From Methyloterricola oryzae (lineage in GTDB: Bacteria > Pseudomonadota > Gammaproteobacteria > Methylococcales > Methylococcaceae), in assembly GCF_000934725.1 (NCBI RefSeq), contig NZ_JYNS01000017.1:1-64000 (forward strand): a DNA stretch of 64,000 nt, in the 5' to 3' direction. This document shows, one piece after another, positions 44,646 to 54,000 of this stretch. The notes below the pieces were generated by a model, which saw only the letters and a list, made by a program, of their open reading frames with translations, was not told where the DNA came from and did no database searches. The position numbers and the translations under genes were made by a program. Position 1 is the stretch's first letter, and each line of letters begins with the position of its first letter.

Positions 44646-44661
44646 CGGCCTCGACTTTGCA
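44646..44661 (+). promoter_or_regulatory. Possible sigma-54 promoter of the cupin gene
   Basis: CGGCCTCGACTTTGCA has GG-N10-GC with an ideal TTGCA -12 element and CGGC at -24. It lies about 36 bases before the start at 44697. Confidence 0.5.
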
Positions 44662-44696
44662 AGCTGCGTATCTCTGTTTGAACTATAGGAACTTCC

Positions 44697-45164
44697 ATGA
44701 ATCTGAGAACAACTTCCGGGCGATGGGCCGGCTTCGCCGCTGTTGCTGTGCTAACGGCCTGCTATTCCGATGGCAAGGCCGCGGAGCTAGACCCCAAAGC
44801 CATTTCGATTAAACTGCCGGAACAGATCAAATGGGTGGCAAATCCGGGAGGGTCCGAGTCTGCCGTCCTGGTGGGGGATCCCGCCAAACCGGGCCTATAC
44901 GTGGTGCTCAACAAGTGGAAGGCGCATCACAACAGCAAACCGCATTCGCACCCGAACGACCGATTCATTACGGTGATTTCAGGAACCTGGTGGGTCGGAA
45001 CAGGGTCCGATTATAAGCCTGATGAATTCAAACCAGTCCCTGCCGGCAGTTTCGTGACGCACTTTGGCAAGGAAGTACACTATGACGGCGCCAAGGAAGG
45101 TGATGTCATTTTGCAGATTGTTGGGATCGGACCGGCCACATCGACACCGGCGATCGTTAGATGA
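44697..45164 (+). CDS. Exported cupin-domain protein
   Basis: The 155-residue protein has a hydrophobic N-terminus ending in LTAC, which may be a lipobox or a plain signal peptide. A single cupin domain (about 60-140) carries LNKWKAHHNSKPHSHPNDRFITVISGTWWVG and VPAGSFVTHFGKEVHYDG. The His residues in HHNSKPHSH and the later HFGKEVHYD could bind a metal as in germin-like cupins. The activity cannot be told. It forms a single-gene unit with a strong terminator directly downstream and a plausible sigma-54 promoter upstream. Confidence 0.8.
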   Translation: MNLRTTSGRWAGFAAVAVLTACYSDGKAAELDPKAISIKLPEQIKWVANPGGSESAVLVGDPAKPGLYVVLNKWKAHHNSKPHSHPNDRFITVISGTWWVGTGSDYKPDEFKPVPAGSFVTHFGKEVHYDGAKEGDVILQIVGIGPATSTPAIVR

Positions 45165-45182
45165 CAGGCCTTGGCTAAAGGA

Positions 45183-45211
45183 GCGGGTCGGCGTCCGCCC
45201 GACCCGCGTTT
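45183..45211 (+). terminator. Rho-independent terminator after the cupin gene
   Basis: GCGGGTCGG (45183-45191) pairs with CCGACCCGC (45199-45207), followed by GTTT. Confidence 0.75.
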
Positions 45212-45242
45212 GCCGTAGAGAGAGATAGTTGAGCCCGCTTGC

Positions 45243-45839
45243 TCAGTTGCCTTTCAGGATGCCTGCCGCAAACCAATTGTTGTTAGCCACATTGCGTATC
45301 AGCAGGATGGGGCGATTGTCCTCCGTATCCCCCCATTCTGAGGGCGTCAAGCCATTTCCATCGCGCAGCACTCCTTGAATATTGAAATCTCCATTGGCAT
45401 CAAGATCCACTGGATCAGAATTGTAAGGACCGGAAAAGGTCGGCACGGTTGCGGGCGGCACAGGCAAGTGCCGAACAAACAGCGATGCGTAGACCTGACG
45501 CGGCCCTCCGCGTGAGCCGATGTTGCTGCCACCGCCGAGAAGCAGGCCTTTCCCCTGTGCGGAAATGCTCCCATCATCCTGAATCTTCGCCTTGAAGTCA
45601 TCGATGATCCATACCTGTCCGCCCGCATTGACAATGGGCGCGTCGGCAATGCCCGCGAAAAAGTTATTGGGCTCCGGATAATCATCCTTCAAGTCCGCGG
45701 GTGTTGAGTTGTTGTTCACCCGGAAGGGCAGGGCGGAACCAATCCCTCGGTCGAACTGCAGTACGGTGTCAGCCGCAATACAAGGTGAGGCCGAGACCAG
45801 AGCCGTTACTAAGAGTGCGGTTTTGGTGGCATTTATCAT
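45243..45839 (-). CDS. Exported hypothetical protein
   Basis: The ATG at 45839 is chosen because GGAGTCAAAA precedes it and a signal peptide (TKTALLVTALVSASPCIA) follows at once; the longer frame up to 46043 lacks both. The 198-residue product is beta-rich, with VLQFDRGIGSALPFRV, QVWIIDDFKAKIQDDGSISAQGKGLLLGGG and LPPSF-like turns, and it ends NNWFAAGILKGN. I recognise no family. It is divergent from the haloperoxidase-type gene and shares a 420-base regulatory gap with it. A role next to that enzyme is only a guess from position. Confidence 0.65.
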   Translation of the reverse strand: MINATKTALLVTALVSASPCIAADTVLQFDRGIGSALPFRVNNNSTPADLKDDYPEPNNFFAGIADAPIVNAGGQVWIIDDFKAKIQDDGSISAQGKGLLLGGGSNIGSRGGPRQVYASLFVRHLPVPPATVPTFSGPYNSDPVDLDANGDFNIQGVLRDGNGLTPSEWGDTEDNRPILLIRNVANNNWFAAGILKGN

Positions 45840-46259
45840 TTTTGACTCCGAATTGGTGTGTGAATGGCACGCGGGTACTGATATCAGTGCCGCGCATGCC
45901 CAGGTCATCTCACAAGATCGGTGCCATCTTGGAAGTGTTTGCAAAGCAATCACATAAAGTGTTGAAGCCTGAGCGGCTGTGGTCTGGTGTGCAGAATTGT
46001 GGGATGCCTGCTGTCTTGCAGTCACGGAATCGATGGGCGGCACACTGAAGCTGTTGGTCGAGGGTCAGAACCGCAGCAGGTGCTGTCTTTGGGCAGTCAG
46101 GGGAGCGAGAATCCTTTTTGCCCTTTCGTTTCCAGTCCAATCGTTTGGCACTTGGCACGCGATGTGTGAGGAAAAATCGACCTGATAGCCAATGACAGGC
46201 TGCCATCCCGGGGAGGCCAGTCCGGGCAGGGACTTTTCAACACCATTTTGGAGTCATTC
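45840..46259. promoter_or_regulatory. Divergent regulatory gap of the haloperoxidase-type gene
   Basis: No gene is visible in this 420-base stretch. CAAGAT (45913-45918) and ATCTTG (45926-45931) form a short dyad that could be an operator. TGGCAC occurs twice near 46145-46155, but without a good -12 element on the plus strand. Confidence 0.4.
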
Positions 46260-47831
46260 ATGTCAGAGAAAGCCAAAAGATTGCCTTCTACTTTGCGCGT
46301 CGCGGTCGCATTTGTACTGGCGTCGATGCCGCCCTGTGTTGTCTACGCGGACGCCGTGACAGACTGGAACGAGATCGCAGTCAAGGCAACGAAAGGTTTC
46401 AATGGCACAACCGGTAGCGGAGTTGCGCTGAACTCAAACCTAAGCACTCGCATAGAAGCTATCGCTGCCCGGGCGGTTTTTGATGCCGTCAATTCGATTG
46501 ACCATTTTGCGCCGAAGGCTTACTACTATGAGGCCAACAATGCCGGTTCCGCGTCAGCTGCAGCCGCGCAGGCTGCGCACGATGTGCTGCTCAATCAATT
46601 ACCGGATCCTGCCATTGGCGCCGATGCCCGTTGGTCCGGGGTGCGCGCTTGGTTGGATGGACAACTCAACTCGTATTTGTCGGAACAGCAGATCGAACCC
46701 GACAATCCCGGCCTCACGGCGGGCAAGAATGCAGCCGCCGCAGCCATTGCAGCGCGCCGTTTTGATAATGCGGCGCCGGTTACGGTCTATGGCGCCGCAT
46801 TGACCCCAAGTTCGAATCCTGGCTTGGGACTGTGGCGTCAGAGTAACGCCGCGGGAGTGGTCAATCCGGTTACGGGCGCCCCCACAGGTTTCGATGACGC
46901 GGGCAAAATTCAGGGTCGCCCAGGCATAGATCTGAATTGGCGTGACGTCACGCCCTTTGGCCTCAGCACACTGCAGAAGGCCGGGTTGGTCGCTAAAGTG
47001 CCGCTTTCGCCGCAGCTGGGTAGTGCCGAATACCAGCACGAGCTGGCCTATGTTGAAGCCTACGGCAAGGACGATTCGAGTGTGCGCAGCGCCGATCAGA
47101 CCGCCCAGGCTTTGTATTACAAGATCGACGCCGAGCTGTTCGTGAATGAAGCTGCCCGGATCGCCTCGATTTCCCGCGGTTATACCCTGGATCAGAACGC
47201 TCGACTGTTCGCTCTGCTTGACTCAGTCGTCGCTGATGCCCGCCTTGCCGCCTTTGCATCCAAGTATGAACAGAAGTTTTGGCGTCCTATCACCGCATTG
47301 AATGCTGATGCGGATGGGGCGGTCCGAAATGACTACAGCACTTGGCGCCCTTTGGCCTCCACTCCGTCGCACCCTTCCAACACTGCCGGGCATAGTGCCA
47401 CGGGTGCGGCGGGCTTTGAAATCCTGCGTGCGTTCTTCGGAGACCGCGTCAAGCCCGATGGCAGCGCGGCGACCCTGGGGACGCTCGATTGGCTGACAGG
47501 TACAAACAACGGTACCGGCGTCAATACGACCCGGCAGGTAGGCACATTCAGTCAGGCCCAGTTGGAGAACGGTGCCAGTCGGCTTTATCTGGGCGTTCAT
47601 TTTGGATTCGACAATCTTCAAGGGCAACTCCTGGGGCTAGCGGTCGCGGATGCCATTTTGGATTCCAGTGATCCTGCTGTAGGCAATCTGCGCCGAAACG
47701 ATACTTCTCCGGCGTCAGCCAAAAGGATCAAAGCGACGCTGTTGAAAGCACCTGAACTTTACGGCTATTTCGGCCTTTCTACGACGGCCGCGCGAGGCGG
47801 AAACCGGATTGAAGGAGAAGGCCTAAACTGA
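46260..47831 (+). CDS. Exported vanadium-dependent haloperoxidase-family protein
   Basis: The ATG at 46260 follows TTGGAGTCATTC; the TTG at 46248 lies in the ribosome-binding site. The 523-residue protein has a signal peptide (about 7-31) and the C-terminal PAP2/haloperoxidase core. KYEQKFWRP (from K334) fits KX6RP. PSNTAGHS (372-379) contains the catalytic-type His 378 with a changed PSGH block. SRLYLGVHFGFD (440-451) fits SRxxxGxHxxxD exactly. These residues bind vanadate or phosphate. Whether it is a haloperoxidase or an acid phosphatase cannot be decided. A terminator-like hairpin follows at 47841-47862. Confidence 0.83.
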   Translation: MSEKAKRLPSTLRVAVAFVLASMPPCVVYADAVTDWNEIAVKATKGFNGTTGSGVALNSNLSTRIEAIAARAVFDAVNSIDHFAPKAYYYEANNAGSASAAAAQAAHDVLLNQLPDPAIGADARWSGVRAWLDGQLNSYLSEQQIEPDNPGLTAGKNAAAAAIAARRFDNAAPVTVYGAALTPSSNPGLGLWRQSNAAGVVNPVTGAPTGFDDAGKIQGRPGIDLNWRDVTPFGLSTLQKAGLVAKVPLSPQLGSAEYQHELAYVEAYGKDDSSVRSADQTAQALYYKIDAELFVNEAARIASISRGYTLDQNARLFALLDSVVADARLAAFASKYEQKFWRPITALNADADGAVRNDYSTWRPLASTPSHPSNTAGHSATGAAGFEILRAFFGDRVKPDGSAATLGTLDWLTGTNNGTGVNTTRQVGTFSQAQLENGASRLYLGVHFGFDNLQGQLLGLAVADAILDSSDPAVGNLRRNDTSPASAKRIKATLLKAPELYGYFGLSTTAARGGNRIEGEGLN

Positions 47832-47840
47832 GCGAATGTC

Positions 47841-47862
47841 ACCCGGCCCAAAGCGGCCGGGT
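47841..47862 (+). terminator. Hairpin after the haloperoxidase-type gene
   Basis: ACCCGGCC pairs with GGCCGGGT around CAAAGC, nine bases past the stop. There is no T run. The same ACCCGGCC/GGCCGGGT core recurs at 58791-58822. Confidence 0.55.
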
Positions 47863-47948
47863 ACTTGGTCTGTGAGATGGACACACAGCGGAGCAAGGCA
47901 ACCACTGTCGCTGGCTAGGCAGGACCAATTCTCCTCTCGCTCATTTTG

Positions 47949-48449
47949 TTAAAGGACTGTCGGGGCGCCTCGTTGGCTGGAGGGCCAACGGGGTTGATCA
48001 CGAACGGGTTCCTGAGCATGCAGGCTTCGGCAGTATGCGCGTGCATGCGCGACAAAATTCAAGATTTCAACGGCACTATAGATCGTACGATTCATGCCAT
48101 AGGCTTCCCATATTGCCTTCGCAATTTCCACCTGAGTTTCCGGAGCGGATCCCGTGTCCCGGGAGACTGCTCGCATGACCTCGGCATTGCCTGGTATTAC
48201 ATGAAGGACGGCGATGGAATCCGAGTTTGCAAAGTCAAGCTCGTAGATCCGCATTGGGCTAAGGCAGTCTCGCAGGATGGATTTAGCGAGTTCCAGTGCA
48301 GAATCGATCGCTGTGCTTCGCTCTCGTGTCGTTCCTGTGGACCGTGCGGTCGGGCCACGCCTTTCAATAACGAGATACCCTGGCAAATAGATGTTCCTCG
48401 CCTGGGATATGCGCAAGTCATCTGATTCCCATATGGTTAGCACATCCAT
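47949..48449 (-). CDS. HIT-like protein with degenerate histidine triad
   Basis: The ATG at 48449 gives 166 residues. The segments WESDDLRISQARNIYLPGYLVIERRG, AIDSALELAKSILRDCLSPMRIYELDFA and SIAVLHVIPGNAEV follow the order of a HIT domain. The usual HxHxHxx triad is reduced to VLHVIPG with one His, so hydrolase activity on nucleotides is unlikely. This assignment comes from pattern only and is tentative. There is no signal peptide, so it is a cytoplasmic protein in a run of exported ones. It is transcribed away from fae. Confidence 0.45.
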   Translation of the reverse strand: MDVLTIWESDDLRISQARNIYLPGYLVIERRGPTARSTGTTRERSTAIDSALELAKSILRDCLSPMRIYELDFANSDSIAVLHVIPGNAEVMRAVSRDTGSAPETQVEIAKAIWEAYGMNRTIYSAVEILNFVAHARAYCRSLHAQEPVRDQPRWPSSQRGAPTVL

Positions 48450-48811
48450 AAGTAAACCCTTTACAGCAGTGTTTTGAATTGGCGGCACGGGCATCGTGCC
48501 CTTCGCGCGACTTTGGTAATAGGCCTGTCAGCAGAAGCCATGCCACCGGTTGAGGGTCTGCAAAGTGGCGTGGTGCTTGGCCCGGTTTCGCTTCGGGAGT
48601 GTTAGGACATACGCCTGGCTGCCTGACTACCAGCAAATTGAGTCTTGGCAGTGGGCCATGCAACAGATGCTCATAGGTCTGGGGTGCGCAAAGCGCTGCA
48701 ATTTAGTTGGCTTGTGCCTACGTGCAGTCACTCAGGCAGCAGATACTGCTCTTCACTGGACAGCAACTATGAATTGGTGCCGGAAAGGCGCGGAATAAAC
48801 CTAATTATTCG
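48450..48811. other. Intergenic region upstream of fae
   Basis: About 360 bases without a recognisable gene. It may carry upstream activator sites for the sigma-54 promoter at 48812-48827 and the promoter of the HIT-like gene. Confidence 0.4.
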
Positions 48812-48827
48812 TGGCATGCATATTGCC
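48812..48827 (+). promoter_or_regulatory. Sigma-54 promoter of fae
   Basis: TGGCATGCATATTGCC has a perfect TGGCA, exact GG-N10-GC spacing and TTGC at -12. It lies about 90 bases before the fae start. Confidence 0.8.
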
Positions 48828-48916
48828 ATTTTACCTTTGAGGCGGCGCGTGCCTACTTGCTGACGCCGCCCATCTTTCAATTTGAAAATCCCATGGTTTT
48901 TTGGAGTAATTTCTAA

Positions 48917-49429
48917 ATGGCTAAGATCAATAAACTATTGGTTGGCGAGGCGCTGGTCGGTGACGGCAACGAGATCGCACACATCGATCTCATTCTTGGG
49001 CCCCGGGGCAGTGCGGCGGAAACCGCGTTTGCCAGTGCGCTGGTCAATAACAAGGACGGTTTCACAACACTTCTGGCGGTCGTGGCACCCAACCTGGCGG
49101 TGAAGCCGCATACGGTCCTTTACAACAAAGTGACCATCAAGAATGGAAAACAGGCCACTCAGATCTTCGGACCCGCGCAGCGCGGCGTCGCGCTGGCAGT
49201 CGCGGATTCAGTGGAGGATGGCACGATCCCGGCCGAAGAGGCCGAGGACATTTTCGTCTCGGTTGGTGTGTTCATCCATTGGCTGGCCGAGGACGACACA
49301 AAGATTCAGGATTTCAATTACGAAGCAACCCGGATTGCAATCAAACGTGCCGTGACCGGAGAGCCCAGCGCTGCAGAGGTCGTTTCTAAAAAGGCCATCA
49401 CCGATCATCCGTTCCAGGCGCACAAGTAG
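48917..49429 (+). CDS. fae: Formaldehyde-activating enzyme
   Basis: The 170-residue protein is full length for Fae. H22 in [20 protein letters not shown] matches the catalytic His of characterised Fae. The blocks [38 protein letters not shown] and [25 protein letters not shown] are highly typical. The enzyme condenses formaldehyde with tetrahydromethanopterin in the cytoplasm. GGAG precedes the ATG. No other tetrahydromethanopterin-pathway gene is near, so this copy is isolated from the usual C1 cluster. It has its own strong sigma-54 promoter and is followed by a large GC-rich hairpin. Confidence 0.95.
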   Translation: MAKINKLLVGEALVGDGNEIAHIDLILGPRGSAAETAFASALVNNKDGFTTLLAVVAPNLAVKPHTVLYNKVTIKNGKQATQIFGPAQRGVALAVADSVEDGTIPAEEAEDIFVSVGVFIHWLAEDDTKIQDFNYEATRIAIKRAVTGEPSAAEVVSKKAITDHPFQAHK

Positions 49430-49444
49430 TCGAAGCACGCTGGA

Positions 49445-49497
49445 AAACCCGCCTGCGCGCCTGCAAGCCGGCGTGTGCCGCGCGCGCGGGCAGGGTT
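49445..49497 (+). terminator. GC-rich hairpin after fae
   Basis: AACCCGCCTGCGCGC and GCGCGCGGGCAGGGTT form a long imperfect stem beginning 16 bases past the fae stop, ending in TTCT. Confidence 0.6.
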
Positions 49498-49605
49498 CTC
49501 CGGACCGTATGCTGGGGAGAGGTGAGGTGATGGCGCAGGGGGTTGTCGAGGCCTCACAGAGCTTTCTTGGAGTTGTGCAAGCCCATGGCTTTTGGTTGTC
49601 GGAGC

Positions 49606-49833
49606 ATGACTGAAACGTCGGCAGAGATCATTCCGTTTCCGGATGCCAAAAGCTGGGATGCAATAGCTCGGCGTTATGCGGACTACGCTTTGAGCGGAGA
49701 CCCGAGGGCAGCCTGCTTTTATCTTGAGCACGTACTCGGCGAGTTTCGCCTTTCCAGGCCACCAGCCAAGCTTTGCAGCGCTATCCAGGATGAGTTCAGA
49801 CGGCGAGGGCTACGCGGCCCCCTGCGGTTCTAG
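49606..49833 (+). CDS. Small hypothetical protein
   Basis: This is a 75-residue frame from the ATG at 49606; an ATG at 49585 is possible. The text TSAEIIPFPDAKSWDAIARRYADYALSGDPRAACFYLEHVL looks like a real cytoplasmic helical protein. No family is recognised. It converges with the second RND adaptor gene, 21 bases apart. Confidence 0.45.
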   Translation: MTETSAEIIPFPDAKSWDAIARRYADYALSGDPRAACFYLEHVLGEFRLSRPPAKLCSAIQDEFRRRGLRGPLRF

Positions 49834-49854
49834 GGATGCCCGGGAATCGTCGGG

Positions 49855-51063
49855 TTAACGACCGCCTGCTGTTTTCAAAGTGTCGTTGCGTTCGGCCACT
49901 GGCGCCGTACTGACACTTTCGCCATCCACGAGCAAGTCGGACGGACTCGCTACCAAGGTATCGTCCAGGGAAATTCCTTCCAGCACTTCGACTTCCCGGC
50001 CGAAGTCTCGCCCAATGCCGACTCGACGAAACCGGATTCGATTTTCCCCATCGACCGTCACGACACGGGTCCCTTCAGCCTCGATGACCAGGACGTTGGC
50101 AGGCACGATCAGGGCGCTCGAATTGCCCCTCATTGTGAGGCTGACATCGGCGTAGGCGCCAGGGAGCAAGCGGCCATCCTTATTTTCCAGGATGACGTCG
50201 ACCTGTCGGGTGCGGGTCATGGGGTCCAAGGCGCCCGCGATGTGCTCGATGTGCGCTTTGCGGGGCTTGCCTTGGATTTCCGGAAAATTGATGGTGACTT
50301 CCCCGCCGAGCTGGATGTCCGCCGAGTAGATCTGGGGTACTTGTACGGTTAAGCGAAGAGGATCGGTCTGTGTCAGAGCGAAGAGTTCCTGGTTCCCGGC
50401 CGTGATCAGATTGCCGACATCGATGCTGCGCCGTGTAATGACTCCGGCGAATGGGGCGATAATGTGCCGATAGCCCTCGAGGTTTTGCAGCCTTTTCACG
50501 TTTGCCTCGGCCGCTGCGAGGTCGGCCTCGGCCTGCAGTGCGGCACTGCGCTTTTCATCGTATTCCTGCGGAGTAGCGCTATCGTTCTGGCTCAAAATCT
50601 TCCATCGCTTCCAGGTTGAACGAGCCAGATCCAGGCGGGTTCTGACCTGGGCAACGGTGGCTTTGGCTTGCGCCAGTTCTTGATCCAGTTCCGGGACATC
50701 GATGACGGCGAGAAGCTCGCCTTTGCTGACCTGGTCGCCGATGTTCTTGTACCAGGCGCTCAAATAGCCGTCGCAGCGGGCGAATATTTGAGTTTCGGTG
50801 TTGCCTCGCAGGGTTGCTGGCAAGCCGATACGCCGGCCACTTTCTGCTGGCTTCGGGTGAACGGTGATCACGCTACGCGGGAGACTTGCCAGGGTGCGCT
50901 GGCGTAGCTCTTCCCCGTGTTGCTGGTTGATGGCCAGCCGCGCCACGCCGCCTGTGGACAGTGCCAGGAGCACGGTGAAGCCGATTCGCTTTGACCACGC
51001 CAGTGTTCTATGCGCGTGTGTTCTGGAGGCGAGCGTACCGGCCGATGTCGGGTGAGAGTTCAT
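49855..51063 (-). CDS. RND efflux periplasmic adaptor subunit (second system)
   Basis: The 402-residue protein has a membrane anchor (IGFTVLLALSTGGVARLAI) and the split hairpin/lipoyl arrangement, with YLSAWYKNIGDQVSKGELLAVIDVPELDQELAQAKATVAQ and FAGVITRRSIDVGNLI. The membrane-proximal part ends in LEGISLDDTLVASPSDLLVDGESV. It lies eight bases after the permease stop, so the two are co-expressed. It is paralogous to the adaptor at 36039-37214, with the same domain order and similar key strands. No outer-membrane factor gene is adjacent. Confidence 0.87.
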   Translation of the reverse strand: MNSHPTSAGTLASRTHAHRTLAWSKRIGFTVLLALSTGGVARLAINQQHGEELRQRTLASLPRSVITVHPKPAESGRRIGLPATLRGNTETQIFARCDGYLSAWYKNIGDQVSKGELLAVIDVPELDQELAQAKATVAQVRTRLDLARSTWKRWKILSQNDSATPQEYDEKRSAALQAEADLAAAEANVKRLQNLEGYRHIIAPFAGVITRRSIDVGNLITAGNQELFALTQTDPLRLTVQVPQIYSADIQLGGEVTINFPEIQGKPRKAHIEHIAGALDPMTRTRQVDVILENKDGRLLPGAYADVSLTMRGNSSALIVPANVLVIEAEGTRVVTVDGENRIRFRRVGIGRDFGREVEVLEGISLDDTLVASPSDLLVDGESVSTAPVAERNDTLKTAGGR

Positions 51064-51071
51064 GAATGGGT

Positions 51072-54000
51072 TCAGGACGTTGCTGAAAGGGCGCGGGTTG
51101 AGTAGCGGTGGTCGAGCCAGCGATGGGCGCCAGCAAAAATCAGAGGTACAAATAACAGTGTCGATGCGGTGGCGAAGGCAAGGCCGCCTATCACCGCCCT
51201 GCCTAATGGGGCATTCTGCTCGGCGCCTTCCCCAAAGCCCAAGGCCATGGGAAGCATGCCAACGATCATGGCGAATGCGGTCATGAGCACGGGCCGAAGG
51301 CGAGTCGCCGCGGCTTCCAGTGCAGCCGTGACTGGAGGCACGCCCTCCGCCAGGCGTGTGCGCGCGAAAGACACCAGCAGGATGCTATTGGCCGTGACTA
51401 CACCCATAGCCATGATCGCGCCGGTAAGGGCTGGTACGCTCAATGTGGTTCCGCTGAGAAACAGGGTCCAGCAGATCCCAGCCAAAGCGGCGGGAAGTGC
51501 GCTGACGATGATGAGGGGGTCCAGCCAGGATTGAAAATTGACCACCAACAGCAAATAAAGCAGCAAGATTGCAACGGCGAGCCCGGTTCCCAGTCCGAGG
51601 AATGAGCTGCGTAGGGTCTCGATCTGCCCGCGAACCGCGATTTCCGCGCCTTTCGGCAGCAGGGACACTGTCTCCGCCACCAGGGCGTCAATTTCCCGGC
51701 CAACCGAACCAAGGTCCCGGCCTGCGACATTGGCATACACGTTGAAGGAATTGTTGGCGTTAATGTGGGTTACCATGGCAGGCTGCAATGAGCGCTTCAG
51801 GCTGACGAGGTTCCCAAGGACCTGAGGCTCCTTAAGTGTGCTTCCCGCAACCGGCGTCCGCATCAGCGCGTCGATGCTATCCAGGTTCAGGGGGTTGCCC
51901 ATCACACCGATATTAACCGTATTGCCATTTGCCGGATTCAACCAATAGGACGGGGCCGTCTGCATACTGCCGCTCAGCGTGAGCAATAGATTTTGCGCCA
52001 CATCCCTGGCAGACAAACCCAATTGCTGAAGTTGTGTCCGGTTCATTTCGAGGTCCAAAGCCGGCTTATTCAAGCGTTGGTAGACATGGGCATCGACAAT
52101 ACCGGGAATTTCGCGTAAGCGGTTATTAAGGTCAACGACCAGGGGCATGACTTGGTCTGGCTTTCCGCCAACAAACTGGATATCGATGGGGGCAGGAATG
52201 CCGAAATTGAGAGTCTGGCTGACTTGGTCCGCCGGCTGAAAGAAGAACTCCACACCGGGAAATCGGTGCGGAAGCTCCATGCGCAGTTCGGAGATGTAAG
52301 ATTCGCTTGGCCCGTGAGTTTCTGGGTTGAGGGAAATCATGACCTCGGTATCTGCGGCATCCACGGTACCCGAGTTTCCAAACAGGGTGTTGCGCGTGCT
52401 GTAGGGACCGCCAATGATGTCAACGATATCGCCAAGTTCGTCCGCCGGGATGCGTTCGCGGATGACGCGTTCCACCGCATCCACCAGCCTGGGCATTTCC
52501 TCGATGCGGGTGCCGGACGGCGCGCGAACATGCAGGCGAATTTGTCCCGCGTCCACGGCAGGGAATAAGTCCTCTCCCAGCAGGGGGGCCAGCCCCAGGG
52601 ACAGCAGGCAGATACCGAGGAACAAAGAACCGAAGCGGGCCTTGTGTTTGAGCAGATGGCCGAGAAGACTCACATAATGATCGCGGAAGCGTTCGAATCC
52701 GCTTTCGAAGGCATGGTGAATCCGGCGAAACCGGCCAGACTGCGCGATCCTTGTCGGGTGGCTGCCGTGTTGGCTGGACATCGAATACATCACCAGCGTC
52801 GGCACCAGGGTCCGCGAGAGCACATAGGAGGCCAGCATGGCGAAGACGACGGCTTCCGCCATGGGCACGAACAGGCTATGGGCGACTCCGGTGAGGAAGA
52901 ACATAGGGACGAAGACGATGCAAATGCATAGCGTCGATACAAAGGCTGGCAGCGCGATTTCCTGGGCTCCATCCAGGATGGCCTGATGCGGGTTCTTTCC
53001 CATCAGCATCTGGCGCTCGATGTTCTCGATCTCCACCGTCGCGTCGTCCACCAGAATTCCGACCGCCAGGGCAAGTCCACCCATGGTCATCAGGTTGATG
53101 GTCTCCCCCATGAGAAATAGGAGAATCAGCGAACTCATGATGGATAGCGGAATTGAAACCGCGATGATGCAGGTGCTCCGCCAGTTACCGAGAAACAGCA
53201 GGATCATGGCGGCCGTGAGGCTTGCCGCGATCAGGGCTTCGTGCAAGACGTTGCCGATGGCCGCCTTCACGAACAATGACTGGTCGAACATCAGACGCAT
53301 GTCGATACCGTCTGGCATGAGTTCCAGCATCTTCGGAATCGACGCCTTGACATGCTCCACCACGTCCAGGGTGGAGACGCTTCCCACCTTGAAGATTGAA
53401 TTGATGATCCCGCGCTCGCCATTCTGGCGGGCGATGGTAGTTACGGGAGTCGAGCCGTCTCGCACATTGGCGACGTCCTTGACGAGTGTGGTGGTGCCTT
53501 GCATGGTGCGCACAGGCAACTCACCCAAGCGGGGGATGGCGGCGATACTGCCATTTAGTGTCACGTCGTACTCGGTCGAGCCAATTTTTAGCGTTCCGGT
53601 GGGCAGGATCAGGTTTTGCTCCGCCATGGCATCCACCAGATCGGCCGGCGCAAGGCCGCGTGCCAACAGGGAGGTTGGATCGACATTCAAGGTGACCTGG
53701 CGGCCTTTGGATCCATAGGGGCTGGTTAGGGCGACGCCGCGCTTGGCTTGCAGGACATTTCGCACGATGTTGTTGGTGAGGTCGTTGACCTCGGTTTCCG
53801 GCACGGTCGCGCTGGAGATTCCCAATTGAACCAGGGGCAGGTCCGCAGCGGAGTACTGGATGATCTGAGGCGGTGAGGTGTTCGTGGGGAGAGATCGATA
53901 GACCGAGTTACTGCTGGACATCACCTGCGCAATGGCGGTGCGGATGTCGGTCCCGGGGTGGAAAAAGACCTTGATGACCGAGGCTCCCGCGAGCGACAGT

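Noticed and set aside
46144-46159. Sigma-54 promoter before the haloperoxidase-type gene
   Set aside because: TGGCAC is present with GG-N10-GC spacing, but the -12 element reads CACGC instead of TTGC.
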